The position numbers were made by a program, and so were the translations under genes. A stretch of DNA of 5,316 nucleotides from Rikenellaceae bacterium (GTDB lineage: Bacteria; Bacteroidota; Bacteroidia; Bacteroidales; UBA932), in assembly GCA_003520315.1 (NCBI GenBank), contig DOVA01000084.1:1-5316 (forward strand), read 5' to 3'. The notes below the pieces were generated by a model. That model saw nothing but the letters and a program-made list of their open reading frames with translations. It was not told the origin of the DNA and searched no databases. This document shows, piece by piece, positions 1-5,316 of the stretch (the first letter of the stretch is position 1; each line of letters starts with the position of its first letter).

Positions 1-138
1 CCAGAGACCATTACAACAACGAGCTGGAGAAGATCATATGTAGTACCGGAAGGTCAGAAAAATACAAAGAGGTATCTTGTTTATTTCCACATAGAAAAAG
101 CGCTTCCACTGATAGGCGAAAAAGAAAGAGAGCTTTAA
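1..138 (+). CDS. C-terminal end of an unrecognised protein (5' truncated by window)
   Basis: An open frame runs from base 1 to a TAA at 136-138 and gives 45 residues, beginning PETITTSWRRSYVV and ending GEKEREL. The gene begins upstream of the window. The visible tail is mixed and charged, with a short aromatic/beta-like stretch (RYLVYFHIEKALPLIG) and a charged end. No membrane segment or family motif is visible. I do not recognise the family. It lies 67 bases upstream of greA on the same strand, so the two could share a transcript, but the inverted repeat between them may separate them. The frame is believed real because it is open from the window edge, has ordinary codon use, and ends just before a well-supported gene. 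Confidence 0.5.
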   Translation, partial: PETITTTSWRRSYVVPEGQKNTKRYLVYFHIEKALPLIGEKEREL

Positions 139-155
139 ACGGCTTGAAAATTTGT

Positions 156-178
156 ATGAAACAGTGTTATTGTTTCAT
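156..178. repeat. Inverted repeat in the greA leader
   Basis: ATGAAACA (156-163) and its exact reverse complement TGTTTCAT (171-178) flank a 7-base spacer. They could form an 8-bp hairpin in RNA or a protein-binding dyad in DNA. It sits between the upstream gene's stop (138) and the greA Shine-Dalgarno (196). No T run follows it and the stem is AT-rich, so it is not a classical rho-independent terminator. A regulatory role for greA is an inference from position only. Confidence 0.4.
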
Positions 179-195
179 TACAAAAGGATTTTATC

Positions 196-200
196 AGGAG
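196..200 (+). promoter_or_regulatory. Shine-Dalgarno site deciding the greA start
   Basis: AGGAG lies 5 bases before the ATG at 206. This fixes the start there rather than at the in-frame TTG at 152, which would add 18 residues (YETVLLFHYKRILSGVD) with no counterpart in GreA proteins and would run through the inverted repeat. Confidence 0.75.
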
Positions 201-205
201 TTGAT

Positions 206-670
206 ATGAAATCACCTATTACACGACAGGGCTATGAAAATTTAAAAAAGGAGCATGAGCACCTTCTTACTGTTAAAAGACCGAAAATTATCATTGCAAT
301 TGAAGAGGCAAGAGCTCATGGAGATATTTCTGAAAACGCTGAATTGGATGCAGCAAAGGAGGAATATCAGTTCCTTCAGAAAAAAATTGCCGAACTGGAA
401 GTGATGATAACGACTTCTGAAGTTATGGATGTGAAAAATACTGATAACGAAAGCGTAGGCTTTGCATGTAGTGTTACACTGATGAATCTGGATACTGAGG
501 AAGAGGTTGTCTATCAGCTAGTAGGTCCCTATGAATCGGATATTGAAAAAGGGAAGATATCCATGAGTTCGCCTCTTGGAAGGGCATTAATGGGCAAATC
601 AGTGGGAGATGAAGTGAATTTTTCTGCCCCTGGCGGCAAAAGAACTTACGAAATAATCAAAATAGCCTGA
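206..670 (+). CDS. greA: Transcription elongation factor GreA
   Basis: Encodes 154 residues, close to the usual ~158. GreA enters the secondary channel of RNA polymerase and stimulates cleavage of backtracked transcripts, rescuing paused elongation complexes. Residues 1 to ~75 form the N-terminal antiparallel coiled coil, recognisable by ITRQGYENLKKEHEHL and the tip loop GDISENAE. Asp40 and Glu43 match the acidic tip residues (Asp41, Glu44 in E. coli) that hold the catalytic Mg2+ in the polymerase active site. Residues ~80-154 are the FKBP-like C-terminal domain, with the family signature SSPLGRALMGKSVGDEV (121-137). The acidic loop and signature favour GreA over GreB, though the two are close. 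Start ATG 206 is chosen from the AGGAG at 196-200 and because homology begins at KSPITRQGY. The gene ends in TGA. No clear terminator follows. The gene looks intact. Confidence 0.95.
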   Translation: MKSPITRQGYENLKKEHEHLLTVKRPKIIIAIEEARAHGDISENAELDAAKEEYQFLQKKIAELEVMITTSEVMDVKNTDNESVGFACSVTLMNLDTEEEVVYQLVGPYESDIEKGKISMSSPLGRALMGKSVGDEVNFSAPGGKRTYEIIKIA

Positions 671-830
671 TGCATATATATGATATTCCTGCTGCTACAT
701 AAAGTTTTATCTGTGGCATTAGCTGTATTGTTATTCCTTGCTTTTGCCGGAATCATCAAATGTTTGAATTTATTTCTCATTCAAAAAAGAGTTAACAGAA
801 TCAAATTTATTTTTTTTTATCCTGTTTTTT

Positions 831-1055
831 GTGTATAATCCTCCGAATTCTTTTTCAGAGCAGGAGATAAAAAACAAATCTCCAGTCAATAATTTTAACT
901 GTTTAAAAACCGATTTGACGAAGAATCCTGACAACGGCAGATATACTCTTTCAATGATAATCGATTATGCCATAAAGAACAATCCTCGAATCAGGATAGC
1001 TGCAAAGGATATAGAAGCCGGGAAATACGGAATAGACTTCTTTTCGGCGGGTTAA
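831..1055 (+). pseudogene. Truncated N-terminal fragment of a TolC-family outer-membrane efflux protein
   Basis: The frame reads YNPPNSFSEQE, a linker, then YTLSMIIDYAIKNNPRIRIA and AAKDIEAGKYGID. It stops at TAA 1053-1055. The YTLxxxIDYAIKNNPxIRIAxxxIEAxKYGI pattern is typical of the first helix of TolC/OEP family proteins (normally ~430-480 residues), which form the outer-membrane channel of tripartite exporters. Resemblance ends at about 1037; the final FFSAG is read out of frame through a different gene. Only about the first tenth of the protein is present. The GTG at 831 has no Shine-Dalgarno and no signal peptide follows it, so this start is doubtful. A signal-peptide-like stretch lies just upstream: NLFFFILFFV in this frame from 804, and KRVNRIKFIFF in frame 2, joined across a run of nine T at 810-818. 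The family call rests on motif memory from a short segment. Confidence 0.6.
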
Positions 1056-1360
1056 GCCTTGGCATTCTTATTTCTATTATTACAAAATCACAGATTGTTG
1101 CATGTCAGGTATCTCTTATTGTCTCCTATTTACCTGCCCTGCTTTTGTCAGGTTTTATGTTTTCCATATATAATATGCCAAAACCCCTTCAGTTTATTAC
1201 GTACATTATTCCGGCCAGATATTTTGTTACCATCCTGAAAGGAATATTCCTCAAAGGAAATACCATATCCTCTCTGTTTCTTGAGACAATACTACTAACT
1301 GTTTTTGGTATCGCAGCATTCGTTCTTTCTGTTAAGAGATTTAAAAAGAGGATAGAATAA
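1043..1360 (+). pseudogene. C-terminal remnant of an ABC-2 type transporter permease
   Basis: In frame 2, codons from TTC 1043 to TAA 1358-1360 give ~105 residues: FGGLSLGILISIITKSQ, a hydrophobic helix, LLLSGFMFSIYNMPKPLQF, IIPARYFVTILKGIFLKGN, a last helix, and VKRFKKRIE. This matches the C-terminal third of ABC-2 permeases of the YhhJ/YbhR/YbhS kind. It aligns without gaps to residues ~266-369 of the intact permease at 1364-2473 (GFFISTISKTQ, LSGFLFPIENMP, PLRYFLVIIRGIFLKGN, RFKKRM). Roughly 265 N-terminal residues are missing, including the first membrane helix and the large extracytoplasmic domain. The sequence before ~1040 belongs to the TolC fragment in another frame, so no fusion protein is made. 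Reinitiation at TTG 1145 or ATG 1157 could yield only a two-helix stub. In intact operons this gene would pair with the next one as a permease dimer. Confidence 0.8.
1240..1260 (+). repeat. Direct repeat copy 1 (shared by the two permease genes)
   Basis: This 21-base stretch matches 2356-2376 at 20 of 21 positions and encodes the family's GIFLKG segment. Its first 12 bases, AGGAATATTCCT, form a perfect palindrome in both copies. It is best explained as conserved coding sequence between paralogues, but it also gives a recombination target ~1.1 kb apart. Confidence 0.5.
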
Positions 1361-1363
1361 AAC

Positions 1364-2473
1364 ATGTTTCAGCGTATAAAACAGATGGTTATAAAGGAGT
1401 TTATCCATATTTTCAGAGACAGACGCATGAAGGCTGTCATTTTTATAACTCCCTTAGTGCAATTAATTATTTTTGGTTATGCTGTTACGACAGATGTCAA
1501 TACCATACGTACTGCAATATACGATCTTGATAAATCATATGAAAGCCGTGAGCTTATAAGAAGGTTTAGCAGTTCCGGATATTTTACCCTTGATTACTAT
1601 ATTTCTTCCAATACGGCTATTCAGGGTTTGTTTGACAGTGGAAAAATTACAACAGCCATCCAGATAAACTCAAATTTTTCTTCGGATTTGAAAAGGGGAA
1701 GGCAGACGGAAATACAGGTTCTTGTTGATGGAGCTGACTCCAATACAGCCCTTGTGGCCATGTGGTATGCAAACAGGATTATAATGAAATATTCAAATGA
1801 TCTTTATATCAACAGGGCTATATCAAGACCGGTCAGGCTTGAAGTCAGTGCAAGGGCATGGTATAACCCGGACCTTGCAAGCAGGAATTACAACGTTCCT
1901 GGAGTCATAGCCATTATGATAATGCTGATATGTCTTCTTCTTACTGCGATGGCCATAGTCCGGGAAAGGGAAATGGGTACCATTGAACAGCTCATGGTAA
2001 CACCCCTGAAACCAGTAGAACTTATACTCGGCAAAACTATCCCTTTTGCGCTTATAGGCTTTTTTGACATGTTTCTTACAACAGCAGTGGGTACATTATG
2101 GTTTTCCATACCTGTAACAGGCTCGCTTTTACTGCTTTTCTTCTGTACTGCTATTTATCTTCTTTCAGTTCTCGGTATAGGATTTTTTATATCTACAATA
2201 TCCAAAACACAGCAGCAGGCCATGATGGCTACATTTCTTTTTTTTGCGCCGGCAGTGCTTCTGTCAGGATTTCTGTTTCCAATTGAGAATATGCCTTTGG
2301 CTGTCCAATATGGCACTTATCTGAATCCTCTGAGATATTTTCTTGTTATAATAAGAGGAATATTCCTGAAAGGAAACGGGATGGATATCCTATGGCCTCA
2401 GATGCTCGGACTTTTTGTGCTCGGGATTTTTGTAATGACCATGAGTTCTTTAAGATTTAAAAAAAGAATGTAA
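1364..2473 (+). CDS. ABC-2 type transporter permease (YhhJ/YbhR/YbhS-like), intact
   Basis: Encodes 369 residues, normal for the family. It is the inner-membrane half of an ATP-driven exporter that usually works with a second permease, an ABC ATPase, a HlyD-type adaptor and a TolC channel to export drugs or other small molecules. A cytoplasmic N-terminus (IKEFIHIFRDRRM) precedes helix 1 (~23-43). A large extracytoplasmic domain (~45-175) follows, then five helices (~178-199, 226-248, 253-279, 286-306, 343-362). Family marks are REREMGTIEQLMVTPLKP (200-217), which follows the second helix, LSGFLFPIENMP (300-311) and NPLRYFLVIIRGIFLKGN (321-338). ATG 1364 comes 3 bases after the stop of the permease remnant, with a weak GAGG at 1348-1351, so it is the last gene of the former operon and was probably translationally coupled. 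Its partners are deleted or missing here, so it is likely non-functional unless they are encoded elsewhere. Substrate unknown. Confidence 0.88.
   Translation: MFQRIKQMVIKEFIHIFRDRRMKAVIFITPLVQLIIFGYAVTTDVNTIRTAIYDLDKSYESRELIRRFSSSGYFTLDYYISSNTAIQGLFDSGKITTAIQINSNFSSDLKRGRQTEIQVLVDGADSNTALVAMWYANRIIMKYSNDLYINRAISRPVRLEVSARAWYNPDLASRNYNVPGVIAIMIMLICLLLTAMAIVREREMGTIEQLMVTPLKPVELILGKTIPFALIGFFDMFLTTAVGTLWFSIPVTGSLLLLFFCTAIYLLSVLGIGFFISTISKTQQQAMMATFLFFAPAVLLSGFLFPIENMPLAVQYGTYLNPLRYFLVIIRGIFLKGNGMDILWPQMLGLFVLGIFVMTMSSLRFKKRM
2356..2376 (+). repeat. Direct repeat copy 2 (shared by the two permease genes)
   Basis: This is the partner of 1240-1260, differing by one base (G for C at the 13th position), and it contains the same 12-base palindrome AGGAATATTCCT. 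It lies in the GIFLKG codons of the intact permease. Confidence 0.5.
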
Positions 2474-2510
2474 CAATCCCGTTTACTGCTTAACATTATT
2501 CTGTTTTTTG

Positions 2511-5316
2511 TTAATTTGCTTTTATGTAATAATCCTGGAGTGCCTTTACCTGGATGCCACCTTTTCTTATGTGTTCTATTGCATTAACCATGGCCTGTGC
2601 TCCGGAAAGTGTTGTTGTATAGGGAATCCTGTACTGGACTGTGCTTGCCCGTATATTTACTTCATCCTGCATGGGATGCCTGCCGCTAGGAGTATTGATA
2701 ATGAATTGAAGTTCGCCATTTTTGATCATGTCAACTATATGAGGTCTTCCTTCAGAGATTTTATTGACAAAAGTTATATAGATACCATTATTTGCTAGAA
2801 CTTTCCCCGTTCCTTTTGTGGCGAATATTTTAAAGCCAAGGTCTGAGAGCTTTTTTGCTATGAATACCACATTCCTCTTGTCCTTGTTTTTTACACTAAG
2901 GAGAACATTCCCGGAAGCCGGAAGATTTTGTCCTGCACCAAGTTGCGCTTTGAGAAAAGCAGCTCCGAAACTCATGTCAATGCCCATAACTTCACCGGTA
3001 GATTTCATTTCCGGCCCCAGAATTGTGTCAACTCCATAAAATTTATTAAAAGGAAAGACAGATTCTTTAACAGCCACATGGTTTACTTTAATTTCCTTAT
3101 GCATTCCGAGATCTTTCAGTTTCAGACCTACCATGACTTTAACAGCTACTTTAGCCCATTGGACACCAGTGGCTTTGCTGACAAAGGGAATGGTCCTGCT
3201 TGCACGTGGATTTACTTCGAGCACATAAACTTCATCATTTTTTACAGCATACTGGATGTTCATAAGGCCTATGACATTGAGTTCTTTTGCAAGCATATAT
3301 GTATATGTTTTTATTTTATCTATTACTCCGTCATCAAGAGAATAGGGAGGCAGTGCACATGCGCTGTCTCCTGAATGGATGCCGGCTTCTTCAATATGTT
3401 CCATAATTCCTGCAACTATGCAGGTTTCTCCGTCTGCAACAGCATCAACATCTATTTCAATTGCATCTTCAATAAATTTGTCTATAAGGATCGGTCTGTC
3501 AGGTGATGCCTCCGCTGCTTTTTCCATGAAACCCATCAAATCATTGTCTGTATATACGATTTCCATGGCTCTGCCTCCAAGCACATAGGAGGGACGGACA
3601 ACAACAGGATAGCCTATTGTTTTTGCAATTTCTTTCGCCTCTTGAAAGGATGTGGCTATGCCATTTTCAGGTTGCTTCAGATTAAGTTTTTGAATCAGTG
3701 ACTTGAACTTGTCCCTGTTTTCTGCAATGTCAATACTTTCCGGTGTTGTTCCTATGATTGGTATACCATATTCCTGCAATGATTCTGCAAGATTGAGGGG
3801 AGTTTGCCCGCCAAACTAGACAACTACTCCATCAGGCCTTTCACGTTCTGCAATGTCAAGAACATTCTCAAATGTAAGGGGTTCAAAATATAATTTATCA
3901 GATGTATCGTAGTCAGTGCTTACTGTTTCCGGGTTGCTGTTGACCATTATGGTTTCGTAACCCAGAGTGCTTAGTGCAAAAGCAGCATGAACACAACAGT
4001 AGTCAAATTCTATTCCCTGACCGATCCTGTTGCGCCCGCCCCCGAGTATCATAATCTTTTTTTTGTCAGAAATCCGTGATTCGTCTTCAGTTTCATAAGT
4101 TGAGTAATAATAAGGAGTGTATGCTTCAAATTCAGCGGCACAGGTATCAACAGTTTTAAATACAGCCTTTATCCCGGCTTTTTTTCTGAAATTTCTTATA
4201 TCTCTCTCGCCGCATTTTAAGAGAAAAGCAAGCTGTATATCAGAATAGCCCAGTTTTTTTGCTTCCCTTATTTCATCCTTTGAAACGTCTTTTAAAGTTC
4301 TGTCTTTAAAACTTTTTTCAAAATCAACAAGCTGTTTAATATTTCCGAGAAACCATGGATCTATTTTTGTATAATTAAAAATATTTTCAGTCGTTTCACC
4401 TTTTTCAAAAGAATGTTTTATATAAAAAAGCCTGTCCTGATTGGGAATAGCCAGCATCTGGCTTATATTTTCTTCAATTATATTATCTCTGCCGTCACAT
4501 CCGAGCCCGTACCTGTCTATTTCAAGAGACCTTATCGATTTCTGTAATGCTTCCTTGAAAGTCCTTCCTATTGCCATCGATTCTCCTACAGATTTCATTC
4601 TTGTTGTAAGAGAAACATCCGTATTCGGAAATTTCTCAAAAGACCATCTTGGAAACTTTACCACAACATAATCGATTGAGGGTTCAAAACAAGCAGGAGT
4701 TTTTTTCGTAATATCATTTGGTATTTCATCAAGAGTATATCCTATGGCAAGTTTGGTGGCTATTTTTGCAATTGGGAATCCGGTTGCTTTGGATGCCAGG
4801 GCACTGCTTCTTGAAACTCTTGGATTCATTTCTATTACTGCAAGTTTTCCGTTTTCCGGATTGATTGCAAATTGAATATTTGAACCACCTGTCTCCACAC
4901 CAATAGCCCTTATTATCTTTAACCCGGCATTTCTCATGATCTGATATTCATGATTTGTAAGGGTCTGGGCAGGTGCAACAGTTATGCTGTCACCAGTATG
5001 CACTCCCATGGGATCAAAATTTTCAATTGAACACACGATCACAACATTATCATTTTTATCACGCATTACTTCAAGCTCAAACTCTTTCCATCCTGCAACA
5101 GATTTTTCAATAAGAACCTGGCTCACCGGAGATAGATCAAGTCCGCGTGTAACGATATCGATAAATTCTTCTTTATTAAACGCAACACCTCCGCCAAGGC
5201 CACCAAGTGTAAAGCTTGGTCTGACTACAAGCGGATATTTTAAACGCCCTGCAATTTTTAAAGCATCAGACAGATTATTTACATATCCGCTGGGAGGAAC
5301 ATAAAGGTCTATTTTT
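2511..5316 (-). CDS. carB: Carbamoyl-phosphate synthetase large subunit CarB, 5' truncated, interrupted by an in-frame TAG
   Basis: CarB makes carbamoyl phosphate from bicarbonate, two ATP and ammonia delivered by CarA, for pyrimidine and arginine synthesis. The frame begins beyond the right edge at about E. coli residue 138. It runs 934 codons to TAA 2513-2511, close to collinear with the 1073-residue E. coli protein. Domains in visible numbering: first ATP-grasp with [10 protein letters not shown] (30-39) and [18 protein letters not shown] (162-179); oligomerisation domain with VDTCAAEF; second synthetase half with [17 protein letters not shown] (from ~425), [17 protein letters not shown] and [18 protein letters not shown] (~700); C-terminal allosteric MGS-like domain with ATKGTGK and NTPSGR. 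Residues matching E. coli Arg169, Glu299, Asn301, Arg715, Glu841 and Asn843 are present. Two lesions stand out: codon 500 is TAG instead of Gln, and codon 428 is Arg in place of a highly conserved Pro. As written, translation would end after ~637 residues, losing most of the second ATP-grasp. CarB is naturally split in Aquifex and Methanocaldococcus, but near the domain border, not here. The gene converges on the permease with a 37-base gap. Confidence 0.95.
3816..3818 (-). other. In-frame amber codon inside carB
   Basis: On the minus strand the codons read GGA GTA GTT GTC TAG TTT GGC GGG CAA ACT, that is GVVV-stop-FGGQT. E. coli CarB has GVIVQYGGQT here, so TAG replaces a Gln codon, explained by one C-to-T change from CAG. 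The frame is unchanged on both sides: the downstream open frame lies exactly 13 codons on. No Shine-Dalgarno or ATG follows closely; the first usable start downstream is a TTG at 3779, without a ribosome site. Confidence 0.95.

Noticed and set aside
144..170. TTGAAA (144-149) with TGTTAT (165-170) as a greA promoter
   Set aside because: The spacing is 15 bases and the -10 match is only 4 of 6, inside the inverted repeat. Not convincing.
152..205. Longer greA starting at TTG 152
   Set aside because: The extra 18 residues do not resemble GreA, the TTG has no ribosome site, and the inverted repeat lies inside it. The AGGAG at 196-200 supports ATG 206.
680..838. 52-residue hydrophobic reading frame (MIFLLLHKVLSVALAVLLFLAFAG...) just after greA
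   Set aside because: It could be a small membrane protein or contain the TolC signal peptide in a shifted frame, but it has no Shine-Dalgarno and its end overlaps the T run and the TolC fragment. Too weak to annotate as a gene.
834..839. TATAAT resembling a -10 promoter element
   Set aside because: No -35-like hexamer lies 16-18 bases upstream (only the T run), and the site falls within the TolC fragment frame. Chance is likely in AT-rich sequence.
1888..2109. Minus-strand 73-codon open frame inside the permease
   Set aside because: It is a shadow of the well-supported permease gene on the plus strand.
2490..2514. TTAACA ... TGTTAA inverted repeat between the permease and carB stops, with T-rich loop
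   Set aside because: A 6-bp AT-rich stem with a 13-base loop is too weak for a rho-independent terminator, and part of it is the carB stop codon.
2928..3374. Plus-strand open frames opposite carB, such as 148 codons here and 106 codons at 4984-5304
   Set aside because: They are antisense shadows of carB with no family resemblance and no ribosome sites.
2511..3779. C-terminal half of CarB as a separate gene (split carB as in Aquifex)
   Set aside because: The break is about 90 residues inside the second synthetase half rather than at the domain border. No ribosome site or ATG precedes it, and the conserved codons between TAG and TTG 3779 ([12 protein letters not shown]) would be untranslated.

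Overview
The window is AT-rich bacterial DNA with normal coding density. Protein style (a GreA with an ISENAELDAA segment, a long-form CarB, and a TolC / ABC-2 exporter locus) points to a Gram-negative bacterium, and most simply to an anaerobic deltaproteobacterium (Desulfobacterota). That placement is an inference from remembered family resemblance, not from a search.

Layout, left to right. Positions 1-138 (+) are the last 45 codons of an unrecognised gene. A 23-base inverted repeat (156-178) and a good Shine-Dalgarno site lead into an intact greA (206-670, +). Positions 671-1360 hold the wreck of an efflux operon. The N-terminal piece of a TolC-like outer-membrane protein (831-1055) runs directly, in a different frame, into the last ~105 codons of an ABC-2 permease (1043-1360). 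The rest of TolC and of the permease is missing, as are any adaptor (HlyD-type) and ATPase genes that normally lie between them. An intact second ABC-2 permease follows (1364-2473, +), apparently stranded without its partners.

The right half (2511-5316, minus strand, convergent with the permease) is carB, the large subunit of carbamoyl-phosphate synthetase. Its N-terminal ~137 residues lie beyond the window edge. The reading frame is continuous and well conserved except for one in-frame TAG at 3818-3816. That TAG sits where the family has Gln in the V-Q-(Y/F)-G-G-Q-T-P motif. A nearly invariant Pro of the GGGPNRIGQG motif is also replaced by Arg 72 codons upstream.

The main points of interest are the amber codon in a housekeeping gene (nonsense mutation, sequencing error, or true readthrough such as pyrrolysine decoding) and the deletion scar that fuses the two ends of an exporter operon. 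No RNA gene, CRISPR array, insertion sequence or new defence-like system is visible.
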